From the NCBI RefSeq assembly GCF_016920785.2, contig NW_024609837.1, positions 46,564,745 through 46,628,744 of the forward strand: a stretch of DNA of 64,000 nt. The letters are read 5' to 3'. Position numbers and translations under genes: made by a program. Below are positions 21,594 to 32,700 of the stretch, in pieces (positions within the stretch are counted from its first letter, which is position 1; every line of letters starts with the position of its first letter). This DNA is from Ixodes scapularis (Eukaryota; Arthropoda; Arachnida; Ixodida; Ixodidae). The notes below the pieces were generated by a model. It was given only the letters and a program-made list of their open reading frames with translations, searched no databases and had not been told where the DNA came from.

Positions 21594-22320
21594 TTTTAAT
21601 TTTTACAAAATATATATATATATTGTTGTTTATGCAACAGGAGAAACTCTTCCTCACCTTGTTTTTTAAATAATGTTTATATTCTGAAACGTAAATCGCA
21701 AAGTCGGTATCGATCCCTTGCTCGTTTTGCGAGATTCTCAAAGTTGAAATTTTAGATAGCTGTAAAACACGAACTAAAGTCCGTTGCAAGTCAAGACTGT
21801 AGGGCGAGGGTAAGACGGGCCTGGGAGGAGGAAGCGGGCGGAACTCTGGAGAAGAGAGAGGGAAACCTCCTTCTCTCTTTAGCGTTCCGTCTGCTTCCTC
21901 TTCCCCGGCCCCTCTTACCCTCGCCTTACCTTCTTGTGTTGCAACGAACTATAGGTTCCACTCCACCTTGGCCGAATCGAATGGTCCGGATCACATGAAA
22001 CGGAAGACGTTCGAAGACGCTCTCTGCGATGCCTCACCCGAGTTGGCCAATGAGTCAGTCGTTCTTGTGTTGTTGGCCGCGACACCTCGTCGCCAGGTGC
22101 AGCAGAGTGCATACAGAACCGTTTAGTACATTTATGTAGGTTTATTTCCGGTTTTAGAGCTGCGTTTGCATGGTTGTTCAGGAGTGCACATCAACATCAC
22201 TAGCGCTAGGTACATCATTCTCCGGTTCGTCGTCGTCGGCTGCGACACTAGCTGCGGTAGTACAAGAGATAGGACCGCGATTTGCCTTTTGGAGGCGGAG
22301 CACTCACCACTTTACGAAAT
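21594..22320. other. no gene seen; small inverted repeat near 21810-21930
   Basis: Around 21800-21930 GGCGAGGGTAAGACGGGCC...GAGAGGGAAACC is partly mirrored by GGTTTCCCTC-like and GGCCCCTCTTACCCTCGCC, a diverged inverted repeat about 120 bp across. There is no coding evidence. Confidence 0.45.
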
Positions 22321-22329
22321 TATAGTGTA

Positions 22330-23770
22330 CCTTTCTTAGTTCAGGCTTCTACATGCCTTGAAATAATAAGGTTGAGGCTATATTCCTCCTCTTGAGGAAT
22401 TTTCGTAGGTGTGTGCTATAGACCACCTGACCTTGCTAATAACTTCGTTCAAAAACTTCACGGCGCACGTTCTTCTATACGTAACCAATTTACATACGCA
22501 TCATACATTATTTCAGATGTCTTCAATTGTCCTGATATTATTTGGGACACATTTGTGTGAACTGTGAAGACATACTACAAGGGGTACTTGTAAACGCCTG
22601 CTTTAAATTTATTTTTAGCCCAGAGGATTGATCAACGTATCCTGTCATCCCGTAACACAAGTCATATCCTCGATTTTTACTTCACCAGTGGTACTGTATA
22701 TGCAGAAAGAAAATATAACATATAAATTAACCTTTCAGTGATCATGCTGTTATTCCTTTTAACTTTGATTTTGAGGTTCAGGTGGCATCCCGATATTTAA
22801 ATAAAGTAAAAATTACAATAAAGCTAACTATACTGTAATTAAAAACGAGCTTGAAATATTTTCGATAGTTTCCAGAGTAGCTATGAAAGCATAATGGTTA
22901 ATGAAGACTGAATCCTCTTCAAAAACAAACTCACACGAATTGATGAAACCTCCCGACGATAATATTGAAACCTTACAACTCAAATCCTTGGCATGCAAAA
23001 ACGATTAACCAACTTAGCAAAAAAAAAGATTATGCGGCGTTCTAAACAACCGAGTACTGGCCTCACCTTGGAAGAGTAACATTTAATTGCTAGAGTCTAT
23101 AGTAAATATAATATAAAAAAATTAAGGCAATATTTTGTTATTAATCTAGTTAACCTGCTTCGCAAGAAACCTCAGAAGTCTTGGGAGGTGATTCACCCAA
23201 ACACGTCTCCACCTGTTCAAATAGTGAGTGATAAACGGTTGGAATTGTCGGAAGAACGTAGCGCCTTTTGTCTAAATCATTATTTATCGAAGCCTTCAGG
23301 ACAGATGACCCCAGTAGCATGACCCATATTAATGACCTGCATTGCCCGTTCATGTACGTATTTAAAAAAAGTTATTCATTTAAAATGATCTAAATAGAAA
23401 ACCTGCAGCTATTGTACGGTTCTTGCGACGACAAAATTAATTCGGAACTTCTGAAAAACACCAAATCAAACTCGGTTACTTTTCTATTAATTACCTTTCA
23501 GTTTCAGCATTATCTATCTTCTAACAAGCTTTCTAGCCACTAGAAAATTGGTAAAATATTTCATATCTACAAATCAGGCGACCAGACTTCACCACCTAAC
23601 CATAGATCAACCTCTCTTACCACTGTCTTATGTAAATTACTTAAGCCCATCATATATTCAAACTTCATGGAGCATATTGAAAATAACCACTTACTTTTAC
23701 AATATTAGCATAAGACCCACCATCCTCCTCCAAAACACATTTGGCACAACTCCTTGAATAAAAAAAAGGT
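22330..23770 (+). pseudogene. degraded plus-strand LINE ORF2 (endonuclease to early RT)
   Basis: Reading across shifts, 22405-22560 gives VCYRPPDLANNFVQKLHG, ASYIISDVFNCPDIIWDTFV (endonuclease; Gly of the GDFN motif replaced). 22640-22690 gives the HILDFYFTS region, and 22740-22790 SDHAVIPFNFDFE with the SDH motif kept. 22900 gives WILFKNKLTRIDE, then 23160-23330 LRKKPQKSWEVIHPN and SEERSAFCLNHYLS. 23540-23740 gives RT motifs 0-1 (IYKSGDQTSPPNHR, LTTVLCKLLKPIIYSNF). Order matches a single LINE ORF2 truncated in the RT. Many stops and shifts make it a dead copy. It belongs to a lineage different from the CR1 copies at 13-20 kb and similar to the remnants at 41.4 and 63.4 kb. Confidence 0.8.
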
Positions 23771-25170
23771 AGCATTCATAATAACGTTCAAACAGCCGCA
23801 ATATAATATAAGTTTTCAAATCATTCAAAAATGTTTCCTTAATTTACTCATGGAGAACCTAAAACAACTTCACATTCATTCATGAATGGCATCTAGAATC
23901 AGTCTATTTCGAACGAATCTCAGTCAGAACACTAATTTACAACTGATAACCTTTCTATTTTCACCTAAAGTTCGGAGCCCCCAGCACTAGTATCTTATTC
24001 CTTTGGTGTTTTTTATGCGAGGATGAAACGGAGAAGCTCCTTCAAAGTAGTCCTGAAGCCACGCCCCTCAAAGGCGGAGGGAAAAAGGAGAGAGAAGAAA
24101 GCCCGACAGCCGACGCCACAAAAAGATCGGCTGGCGAAAGCGGCTGGCCGCGATTCCAGCTGCTCCTGCTGCCTTTTTGAGCCGTCGTGGATCTGCGGCT
24201 GCGCTTGCTTTTGTCCGTCAACCGGTCATGCTGTTGACTCAAACGCCCGACGTGATGATTCTTTTCTTGTTTTCATGGCATCTCCGTGGGACCAACGCGG
24301 TTGGCTCACGGTGTTGCACGCTGCGGTACTCCCGCGGAGCCGTCGGCTTGCACGGTCAGCATTCGTCGCAAATGTTTCTCCCACTTACCGCCATTTTCAC
24401 TCCGACACCGAGATGTCAAGAGCGTGGAATCTCACTATGCGAACATACGACTTTGGGCACAACAAGAACACTGATTTTCGTTTAGAACGTGTTTCGCACA
24501 GCGCCTATGAAAACAATGTACTCTACGTAAGGGTTTGAAACTAAAGAAGGCTCGTCTGAAATAGACGCTATGCCGGCCATCTTGGAAGACAAGAAGGCAG
24601 TTGAGCGCATTCATAGGCACACGCAAATAAAAGACAAATCTAAATAGGAATTATAGGACGACTGTTGTAAAAAAAAGTTAATAATAATAATAGTAACAAC
24701 GAACAATAATCTTTATGGGCTCACTAGGTCCGCGGCACAGCAGAAAGGCAACAGCCAATAGCAGACCGGCCCGCGGTGTCGTGTCTAGCTACGGTGATTA
24801 TGTGATGAAATAATATGCAGCTAAGTGGAAATTTGGGCAAGTTGGTTCATGATCATGAGCGCCTCGTCCTCTTTACTCTCCTCTTTGTCCTGTCGTTTAC
24901 TTGGCGCTTTATACTGTGAAATAACATGCGAGATGAAAGTGATGGTGATTACGAGATGATATGTTTAAGGAGAGGACGACGCGGTTTTCTCAACATTCGA
25001 AACACCGTTCCTCGAATTTTCGGAAAATGTTTAAGCAAGTAGGCCACTGTTTTGAGGTGACCTTCCGCGGGCTGTTGCTGACGTCACTGCTTTTCCTGAA
25101 GTAACAGAGGGACGCCAGCAAAGCTCGAGCTACATCCGTATGTACATTTAAGCGACACGTGTTCTTTCCA
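23771..25170. other. no certain gene; unrecognised 171-codon plus frame at 24023-24538
   Basis: The frame starts MKRRSSFKVVLKPRPSKAEG, is basic at its N-terminus and has no recognisable domain. The region is CpG-rich only to about 24.4 kb. A second frame overlaps most of it. I treat it as unproven. Near 24677-24720 an (AAT)-rich stretch followed by AATAATCTTTATGGGC looks like the 3' tail of a minus-strand retroposon. Confidence 0.35.
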
Positions 25171-25175
25171 TCACT

Positions 25176-25240
25176 CATCTGTGAACAAGGGACCAAAGTG
25201 GTCTCGAAACGTCGGGTAAATGATTAATAAAAGTTTTGGT
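25176..25240 (+). ncRNA. hammerhead-like motif, copy 1 (degenerate), Penelope-type context
   Basis: CTGTGAACAAGGGACC, AAAG, TGGTCTCGAAACGTC resembles the minimal hammerhead core (CUGANGA, stem II, GAAAC, GUC) known from the LTRs of Penelope-like retroelements. Stem II pairs GGACC/GGTCT-like, but the expected G in CUGANGA is C here, so activity is unlikely. It is followed by AATAAAAGTTTTGGTTAGAG. No Penelope RT or GIY-YIG coding is seen nearby. Confidence 0.35.
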
Positions 25241-25520
25241 TAGAGTCCCTATTTTTCGCTTAATGAACATCTCAGATGTAAAATCACTTGCGGTTTGGTG
25301 GTGTCATCACTCACTAGGGAAAAGGCAGATGGCTCCAGAAGGTGGCCCAGCATTTGTGGATGGCTGCCATCCCCAAGACATTCGTTCCCAGGGCTTAAAT
25401 ATAGCACCGGAGTCACCCGGCGTAGCTTCTTCTTATCGTCGTCGTCGGCCTGTGATCCTGCAGTCAATAACGTTATGTCACCCTGCAATTATTAAGGTAA
25501 TTTTATTTTGTTAGTAATTC
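25241..25520. other. no gene seen
   Basis: Frames on both strands overlap here without recognisable motif. Confidence 0.5.
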
Positions 25521-25522
25521 TG

Positions 25523-26015
25523 TACAGTGTATTGAGAAAAAAAAACCACGATCGTGAAGCCAAAAAGCGGGCTTCAACTGTTTTGTTTTTTAATTAACCA
25601 ACTGATATTAATGTTTTTCTTTTGGTTTCTTTTTGCACCGTTGAAGTGAACATATTACCCGCATGAATTCCGCTTTCCATGATTGCTCATGTTCTTTGAT
25701 CTATTCCACTGCCCCGTTAATAGGGAGAAAAGGGCTGAAGTTTTAAGAACTGATCACGTAATTCATCATGCGACCTTCCCGGTGTCACTCATTTCACCAT
25801 CTAGTTTTTTTAGTTCTTGATACTATTTCAGGACACTTATTTTGTAAACTAAAATATATTTATTTGTTAAATTTTACTTCCATAGGTACATAATTGATTC
25901 GGGAGCTCGTTTTAAAAACACAAAGCATGTGACATTTTGTTGCGAATTGGGTTCTTTTTTTTACAAGTTACGCAGTGTTTTCCGTATTAAGATTGTGTGT
26001 AATGGTGTGGTTCTT
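25523..26015. repeat. ~0.5-kb dispersed repeat, copy 1 (pair with 39408-39925)
   Basis: Aligns over its length with 39408-39925. Both copies start with a GTACAGTGTATTGA or GTGCAGTGTATTGA block and include CCACGATCGTGAAG, TTTTGGTTTCTTTTT-like, TTGATCTA.TCC and AGGGCTGAAGTTTTA. Both then show TTACAAGTTACGCAGTGTTT and end near TTAAGAT.GTGTGTAATG. Because the other copy abuts gypsy gag on its upstream side, this one may be a solo LTR of that family. A MITE is the alternative. No TG..CA boundary is clear. Confidence 0.7.
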
Positions 26016-26157
26016 CGTGCCCTAGAAGTGATATAATACACAAGTGTGGTCTAATGCATTATGATAATACACGGGGGTGGTCGAATGCAGTCAACAGATC
26101 GTGAGAAATATGTGTGAATGTAGGGGCCCAGGAAGCTTTCACAAATTCGACATGAAA

Positions 26158-26522
26158 TGGGGGCTACCAGGCATCGGCGTCACCGTCGGCGTAACCGCAC
26201 GGTGCATTATAGGAAATGTCCCATAATGCACCGCGCGGCGAGGAGGACGAGGGGGAGGAGAGGAGGAGGCGGAGGGGAGGGGCAGGAGGAGGACGAGGGG
26301 GAGGAGAGGAGGGGGAGGGGAGGAGGAGGAGCAAGGAAGAAGAGGGGGTGGAGGAGGGACGAGGAGGAGAAGAGAAGGGAGGAGCTTGAAGGATGAGGGG
26401 AGGAGGAGGTGAACGAGGAGGGAGGAGGAGGAGAAGGGGTATACCCCTCCAGTACCCTTCCCTTTTCCCCCTCAAGAGCTGCGCTCTAATTCGGCGTTAC
26501 AGAGTGTTGTGAACGTCTTCAA
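26158..26522. mobile_element. modular repeat family, copy 2 (purine-tract core)
   Basis: A shortened head (GGCGTCACCGTCGGCGTAACC), the palindrome TGCATTATAGGAAATGTCCC-ATAATGCA (26202-26229), a long GGAGGA-rich purine tract (26232-26440), GGTATACCCCTCC, and the tail AAGAGCTGCGCTCTAATTCG then GCGTTACAGAGTGTTGTGAA, ending ACGTCTT. Same order as copy 1, without its TGACGTCA sites. Confidence 0.75.
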
Positions 26523-26990
26523 TATTTTTCTAAAGCAATAATTGCGCAATAGTTTGTGACAAAGAAATCAAACGCAGCAGAGGGTACCACTATCACAAGG
26601 TTGGCCCTTCTGCACAGTTACTCGCGTAGTCCAAGTTTTTGGGGGGGGGGGGGGGGGTGCAACTTCGGAGTTTAAGCACGCTAGGCCGTGGCGGTGGCAG
26701 AACGGCGACCCTGGTTCACAACCGCCTCATCTCAGGAAACTCTCTCCTGCCACCCGAAGCCGGGTATGTTATTCGTTTAAACCAGTATAGTTTTGGTGTA
26801 TAATGCAGTTTGCACGGTAACGTGTTCAGCATCTGCCAAGCATGAAGGCCGATCTGTGCAGAATTCTTGTCCTCTGACGACCGTCTTTTGAAGAGCCACG
26901 CTAATCCGGCCATACGCCTCCCGTCAATAGCTCTGCGTTTATTCTCAACGGTTTACGTTAGACAAAGTATCAGTCAGAACGTTCCTCCAC
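26523..26990. other. no gene seen; poly-G at 26641-26657
   Basis: Contains a 17-base G run. No recognisable coding. Confidence 0.5.
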
Positions 26991-26994
26991 ATAT

Positions 26995-27145
26995 GAAGCC
27001 GGTGTTGGGACCGAGGAGTTCAGCCGGCAGGATGAGGCAGGGCCAGTCGAAGCCAGATACCGAAGGACGGCTCCAGGTAGGAACGTCAAAAGACGAGAGT
27101 GTGTCTTCCAATGAATTCTGTTTAATATATAGGTACAGGAAGTAT
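26995..27145 (+). repeat. ~140-bp repeat shared with 30830-30965
   Basis: GAGGAGTTCAGCCGGCAGGA, ACCGAAGGACGGCTCCAGGT, then AGGAACGTC..AAGACGAGAG and a GTGTC...TTTAATA block match GAGGAGTTCCCCAGGCAGGA, ACCGAAGGACGACTCTAGGC and AGGAACATCGGAAGACGAGA at 30.85 kb. It may be an LTR edge. A 235-codon open frame at 26867-27574 crosses this repeat, so I do not call it a gene. Confidence 0.65.
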
Positions 27146-27947
27146 TTACGTCGTCCGAGAGCACACACTCGCAGCCGCCTGCCGCTTTTTAAGGGATCAC
27201 TTGGCCCCACCTCCCCATTAAGGAGGCCTGCAGTAACGTTCGCACCCAATGGTGGTGAAGCGTTTGTTCAAGGTGTCCGAGCCCCGTCCAGATCCTTAAA
27301 ATGGCGCCTTGTCAATCTTGTGCCGCCGCCATCGCCGTCAAATCTGAGTGAAGAATGGAAGCCTTCCTACGACGATAGATATTCCAGCGAATCCCTCAAA
27401 CGTTCTTCGCTGGAAGAGACTAAAATCATGGACTCTGTCAGCGGGAAGAGGCCGGCTCAACCTCCTGTGGAGGTGTTGCGCCGTCAACACGAGCCGCGCG
27501 ATGGTGCAGTCATTAGTAATTCAGACGTCAGGTCGCTGAGTTTCAACGGGATGTCACACCCCGCCCGGGGGTGAGGCGGGGCGAGAAGATGGTACGAGAC
27601 CTCCACAAATACCTATCATAACAGCACCTCTGTCACCACTGAGCACATCAGAAGGGGAGCGGTCCAACACTGCTGCGCTGATTTGATAAGTACTTTGTTT
27701 TTTTGGGAGAGGGTCCGGAATTCGCCACCTGCTTGGTGACGTAGGCGAGGGTCGGGTTTGAAATCTGTGCAGGGGGGAGACGTCAACTCAGCTGGTCACA
27801 AGAGGAAGGCATTAGCGAGACAAGCATAACAAGCCCGACCCTCGCCGCACCGACAATTGCTTCGCTTTCCTCCACCCATTCGCCAGACCAAACAAGACTG
27901 CATACAACCCTTCACCGAATACCTAAAATCTCGCACTGGAGACTGAT
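27146..27947. other. no certain gene
   Basis: GC-rich to about 27.6 kb, with a long but unrecognisable plus frame ending at 27574. No transposon ends identified. Confidence 0.4.
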
Positions 27948-28119
27948 GGGCGATTCACACACCTGTGCTAAGTCCGACCGAGAACGAGGTTTGCAATGGC
28001 AAAAGGTGCGCCTGCTCCAACAGTTCCGGTGTTTACCCTTTTTTTGGTGGAGCGGACAAAGCTGTTGCCAGAGCAACCCTCGCACTCAGTCGAACTCGAC
28101 GCAAGTGTGTGAATCGCCC
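27948..28119. mobile_element. MITE-like element, 172 bp, GGGCGATTCACACAC ends
   Basis: The left end GGGCGATTCACACACCTGTG is mirrored by GCAAGTGTGTGAATCGCCC. Inner similarity continues for about 50 bp (CCGACCGAGAACGAGG against CTCGCACTCAGTCG reversed). No coding capacity and no obvious target duplication. Confidence 0.75.
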
Positions 28120-29735
28120 TTTAGGCTGAGGCCGTTACAAAGCCATGTAAAGTAGAATAGGTGCTATATCGGGCGACACAAACAAACGCTATTGTAGCGT
28201 GCTTTGATATAAAGACACAATCACAAAACAAAAAAAAACAAACAAAAAAACTTTTACATGAATTGGAAACGAAAATATCTTTATAAATACGTGCCCTCCG
28301 ATCATGGAGCTCGTTCACGTCTGGGAAGATCCGACACAGGCCAACATCCTACTATTTAGCTTTCCGCCTTTCTACTCGCCTCGAGGTAATTCTTCCGCTT
28401 TGTGCGAAAAAATTTAGAACTCGATATCACAACCTATTTGAGATCAACGAAACACAATGAAATTGGACTCCCGCGAAAAGAAAACCTATTCATCCACCTG
28501 GAGAGCCCTACTCCAGCAAAATGCATACAAATTCAGTATTCCCCTTTCCTGGCGGCCTCCTGCCTCGTCCGCTCATTTTCGAAATCTCTCGTCGGAGAGA
28601 ACTTTGCACTCTAACCTACAGCCAGTCTGTTCTCGATGCCACTCTTACTAGAAGCACCCTCGCCTCTGGATTTCGACAGTGTTCTCGTAGTTATAGCCGA
28701 AAACGTCTCACTTGATTTCGGCACTTGATCTGACCTCGCGCCGAAGCACAAGCTGTGACCTGATCACATTCTCATGGAAACCGGGGTACTTGGACGAGAT
28801 TGAAGATTTCTCCAACATCGCTGCTGCACTCCGTCGATTATCTTCACTTCTCCCTGTAGTAGAAGCCTGAGCCGAGCATGACGGTGGTTTCTTGCACCTT
28901 TGGCGCCTCAAAGAACGCCCGATCTCGTTCTGGAATGGCAGTCAGGTTTCCGATTAACTCTGCCTCTCATCTCCTTCGTCCGGCCCGTTTTCTTTCGCGT
29001 CCCTGCTCGATTCCTTGGTCTCGCAGTCGCCACTGGTTCATGAATTCTTGGGGTGAATGTCTTTGCATGTTTTCTTTTTTGACCTCAACGACAGCTACCG
29101 GTTCTGGACATGCCATCATCGAACCCTCGGTGTTATTTTCTAATGAAAATATTCGGGCTAGATCGAAAAACGCATACCTCGTGCTTGTCTTTCTTGTTCC
29201 CTCTGTTTGAAAGACTGGCCGTTACCGATCGACCTTCCTAGAGCCTCTGGCTCGGATCTTCCTTGTCCTGCCTGACCTCATGCGCGTCCCCGCTGGATTG
29301 CTTGTCTCGCAACCGCCGCCGGTAAATGAGTCCTTGGGGGGGTCCCTACCGGTCTTCCCTTTTTCGGTCTTGACGACTTTTGCTTCTGGCTCTACGCATC
29401 GCTCTTCCAGTGACGTTGCTCATCGGAATCGTTCGGGATAAGTCGGAGAACGCTGGACCTGCGATGCTTGCTCTTTTTTTTCCTTCTATTCAAAAGGACG
29501 GCTCGAACAAGACGCTTTCTCCGAGAAACGCTGACTAGAGTTTCGGTTGTCCAGTCAGGGCTTGGTCTCAAGTACCATGAGTGGCTGCTGGGACTATCCA
29601 CAGGCTGTTCTGCCTCCCTATCCGCTGATTTCTCCACGTGGCTTTCCTTGAGTCGGATGAACTTCCGCGGCGTGCTAAGCATTCTGGTAATATATTTGTC
29701 CCCCAGGAGGCAGACGTCAAATGTTAGAGAGGCTT
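28120..29735. other. no certain gene; possible decayed retroelement on the minus strand
   Basis: Between 28.4 and 29.7 kb the minus strand has several short frames of retroelement-like composition (for example MLSTPRKFIRLKESHVEKSA near 29682), but no diagnostic motif such as a zinc knuckle, DTG, RT or IN core. The immediate right neighbour is a modular repeat. I leave it unassigned. Confidence 0.35.
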
Positions 29736-29738
29736 CCT

Positions 29739-30482
29739 TTTTAGAGCGCAGCTCTTAGGGGCCCGTTCCCGGCTTGAGCGGCGTCGCCGTCGCCGTCGGC
29801 GTAACCAAGGTCATCCCAAGGTCACTTGACCCCCAAGGTCATCCCAAGGTCACGTGACCCCAAGGTCACCCCAAGGTCACGTGACCCCTCCCCAAGGGTC
29901 GCGTGACCCCAAGGTCACGTGACACCCAAGGTCACGTGACTCCCCAAGGTCACCCTAAGGTTACGTGACCCCTCCCCCAGGCTCACGTGACCCCCAAGGT
30001 CACGTGACACCCGAAGTCACGTGGCTCCCCAAGTCACGTGACCCCCGGGGTCACGTGACCCCCGATGACGCCATCAGTGACGTCACTGATGATGTCACCG
30101 GCATCCGCATCGTCAGTGTCATCATCACTGATGACGTCATCAGTGACGTCACTGATGACGTCAACGGCATCCGCATCGTCATCCTCATCATCACTGATGA
30201 TGTCACCGGCATCCGCATCGTCATCGTCATCATCGCTGATGACGTCATCAGTGACGTCACTGATGACGTCACCGGCATCCGCATCGTCATCGTCATCATC
30301 ACTGATGACGTCACCGGCATCTGCATCGTCATTGTCATCATCACTGATGACGTCATCAGTGACGTCACTGAGGACGTTATCGGTATCCGCATCGTCATCG
30401 GTACTGATGACGTCATCGGCATCGGCATCGTCACGTGACCCCCTAGGTCACGTGACCCCCACCCAAGGTCACTTGACCCCAA
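29739..30482. mobile_element. modular repeat family, copy 3 (CACGTG and TGACGTCA array core)
   Basis: The head TTAGAGCGCAGCTCTTAGGG, then CGGCTTGAGCGGCGTCGCCG and CGGCGTAACC, equals the heads of copies 1 and 4. The core has two arrays. 29808-30065 and 30430-30480 are built from a ~16-bp unit around AAGGTCACGTGACCCC. 30065-30430 is built from GATGACGTCATCAGTGACGT, CACTGATGACGTCACCGGCA and TCCGCATCGTCATC-type units. The usual tail is not recognisable; sequence turns A-rich after 30482. Long open frames in all phases here are repeat artefacts. Confidence 0.75.
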
Positions 30483-30550
30483 TCAAAAGAAAATAAAAAA
30501 ACACTCGCCTGAATTAGGAGTCACGATCGGGCACGTCATCCCGCCGCTGC

Positions 30551-30819
30551 CTATACTTCGTTTCACCCTAGGTCCGAGCGCTGCCGATGTTATGAGCCAA
30601 AGGGCCAATCAAACCGCGCAAAAAGCGCAACGTCATGGCGTGCTCTCTGCGCTTGATAGGACATGCCGGTGGAGGAGGACGCACAGAGAGACGGCGAACA
30701 CCGGCTGGTCCTATCAACTGCAGAGAGCACGCCATGACGTTGTGCCTCTTTCGCTGTTTGATTGGCCCTTCGGCTCATACCATCGGCCGCGCTCGAACCT
30801 AAGCTGAAACGAAGTATAG
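30551..30819. mobile_element. palindromic MITE, 269 bp (CTATACTTCGTTTCA ends)
   Basis: The left end CTATACTTCGTTTCACCCTA is mirrored by AAGCTGAAACGAAGTATAG. The arms (about 115 bp) keep pairing through GAGCCAAAGGGCCAATCAAA against TTTGATTGGCCCTTCGGCTC and GCAACGTCATGGCGTGCTCT against AGAGCACGCCATGACGTTG. A spacer near 30675 separates them. Ends are closely related to the element at 32118-32500. Confidence 0.85.
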
Positions 30820-30829
30820 CAGGTCATAG

Positions 30830-30965
30830 GACAGAGGAGTTCCCCAGGCAGGATCAGGCATAACCAGGCCAGGATAGGAACCGAAGGACGACTCTAGGCA
30901 GGAACATCGGAAGACGAGAGCGTGTCTCACGATAAGCTTTGTTCAATACAATTGTTTAGAAGTAT
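30830..30965 (+). repeat. ~140-bp repeat, second copy (pair with 26995-27145)
   Basis: See the partner for matching blocks. Here it sits exactly between two foldback elements, ending 3 bp before the TA that flanks the next one. Confidence 0.65.
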
Positions 30966-30968
30966 GTA

Positions 30969-31516
30969 CAGTGCTAATCACACTTGTCTATAACGCGCGA
31001 GCATGCGGCTTTCTCCGGGGAGCGCTAGACTGGTGGTATTCGCGGAAACTAAGCTAGTCACGTGGCGCAACTTGGAACGGCCCGCTCGAGGGGTGTCCTG
31101 CCCACTCTATCAGCTGGCGGCGAACGCGGAAGGCTGCTCGCACGCTTTTTTACAAACATCATTGCTCGAACAATAAACAAACGATAAAGGCGTATCAATG
31201 ATGTCGCCATCAAAAATGGGAAAAATTGGACTTGGAAAAAGAAAAGACCGCATGCGGAAAAAAGAACACTGTTGATATGCTCACAACAGCGCGCAAGCAA
31301 TGAACGGTCAGATAAGCGGTCAGAAGCGAGCGTGAAGCGTGCTCCGAGCAGCCTTCCGCGTTCGCCGCCAGCTGATTGAGTGGGCAGGACACCCCTCGAG
31401 CGGGCCGTTCCATGTTGCGCCACGTGACTAGCTTAGTTTCCGCGAATGCCACCAGTCGAGCGCTCCCCAGAGAAAGCCGCACGCTCGGGCGTTATAGACA
31501 AGTGTGATTAGCACTG
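30969..31516. mobile_element. TIR element A, 548 bp, TA-flanked
   Basis: Ends CAGTGCTAATCACACTTGTC and GACAAGTGTGATTAGCACTG. Inverted arms of about 190 bp include GCGGCTTTCTCCGGGGAGCG, CACGTGGCGCAAC, GAGGGGTGTCCTGCCCACTC and GCGGCGAACGCGGAAGGCTG. TA lies outside both ends (30967-30968 and 31517-31518), as in Tc1/mariner-type elements. The interior encodes nothing recognisable. The right TA is shared with element B. Confidence 0.85.
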
Positions 31517-31518
31517 TA

Positions 31519-32700
31519 CAGTGCTAATCACACTTGTCTATAACGCGTGAGCGTGCGGCTTTCTCCGAGGAGTGCTAGATTGGTAACATTCGCGGAAACT
31601 AATCTAGTCACGTGGCGCAACATGGACCGGCCCGCTCAAGGGGTGTCCTGCCCACTCTATAAGCTTGATAAGCAGTAAAAGTAAAGTGCTTTATAATATT
31701 GCCGTGCGCAGGGTAACGGACTTCTAGAACTTTCTCGTTTATTCGTGCTCCGGACATAACTTAAATCGTTTATCCCTACTTTTGTTGTTCTAGAAAGTGC
31801 GTGTTCATTCTCGCCCCGAGCGCAATACGCAGGAACCTTCTCCGCCGTATCTTCGAGATAGTGACTTTTTCTAGATAAGATGCCGCCCGCGACATTGTCG
31901 AGTCAATTTTCGCCCCTGCGTTCGACTCTGCTGACACGCCGATTTCAACGCCCGCGACGCTCTGCTTCCTTCTGTTTCCTTCTTACACAAGTTCGCCCGA
32001 TTAAACGTTTAGTTTACTCAGCTATTCGCCACCTCATCATTTATCATTCGTGACAATATATTTTTGTTTTCTTGATGACATCGTTGATACGCCTTCATGC
32101 GTTAGTGTGTTTATCGTTATACCTCGTCTCACCCTACGATGGACTAAAGGCGGAATAAGCTACGAACCGCCAGATCCAATCGCGAGCCACTTAGACATTG
32201 GGTGGTATTTCGCTTCGATGCACGTATCGGTGCCCGCGTCTCGGATCCCTGATGGGAATGGGCGGACAATGGTTCGGATCGAGCGATGAGTGACTCAACA
32301 ATTTTACATTGCAACAAAAGCCATGACGTACTGGCTCCTTGCAGTGTCTAAGCTATAAAAGTGACGCAGCGTTTTTGAATTCGGAGCATTATTCGTCCAA
32401 ACCTGATCATTGCTAAGCGTATCATATATAGCGTGGAACGTGATTGGACCTGGCGGCCGCTGGCTTTGGCCTTTAGTCCATCGTAGGATGAGACGAAGTA
32501 TAGAACAATGATGTTTGTAAAAAGCGTGCGAGCAGCCTTCCGCGTTCGCCGCCAGCTGATAGAGTGGGCAGGACACTCCTCGAGCGGGCCGTTCCATATT
32601 GCGCCACGTGAATAGCTTAGTTACCGCGAATGCCACAAGTCTAGCGCTCCCCGGAGAAAGCCGCACGCTCTCGTATTATAGACAAGTCTGATTAGCACTG
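31519..32700. mobile_element. TIR element B, 1182 bp, same family as A, carrying a nested MITE
   Basis: The left arm from 31519 (CAGTGCTAATCACACTTGTC) and the right arm ending 32700 (AGACAAGTCTGATTAGCACTG at the end) match element A. The left TA is shared with A; the right flank reads CA instead of TA. The right arm is interrupted by the palindromic element at 32118-32500. Comparison with element A (31140-31215, read in reverse) shows the same flanks, …ACATC.TTGATACGCC… and …CAATGATGTTTGTAAAAA…, without the insert. 31670-32090 has no recognisable coding. Confidence 0.8.
32118..32500. mobile_element. nested palindromic MITE inside element B (CTATACTTCGTCTCA ends)
   Basis: The left end TATACCTCGTCTCACCCTAC, then GATGGACTAAAGGC, is mirrored by GCCTTTAGTCCATCGTAGGA and TGAGACGAAGTATAG. 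Ends resemble those of 30551-30819. About 383 bp with no coding. Element A preserves the uninterrupted target, so the insertion is later than the duplication or amplification of the A/B family. Confidence 0.8.

Noticed and set aside
24023..24538. 171-codon plus-strand open frame
   Set aside because: No domain, an overlapping frame of similar length in another phase, and a basic low-information N-terminus.
26867..27574. 235-codon plus-strand open frame
   Set aside because: It crosses a dispersed repeat also found at 30.85 kb, has no recognisable domain and sits in GC-rich DNA where chance frames are long. It should be revisited only if transcripts map here.
30051..30496. Three overlapping open frames of ~140-157 codons on both strands
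   Set aside because: They are generated by the TGACGTCA/CATCGTC tandem repeats; the translations are low-complexity in every phase.
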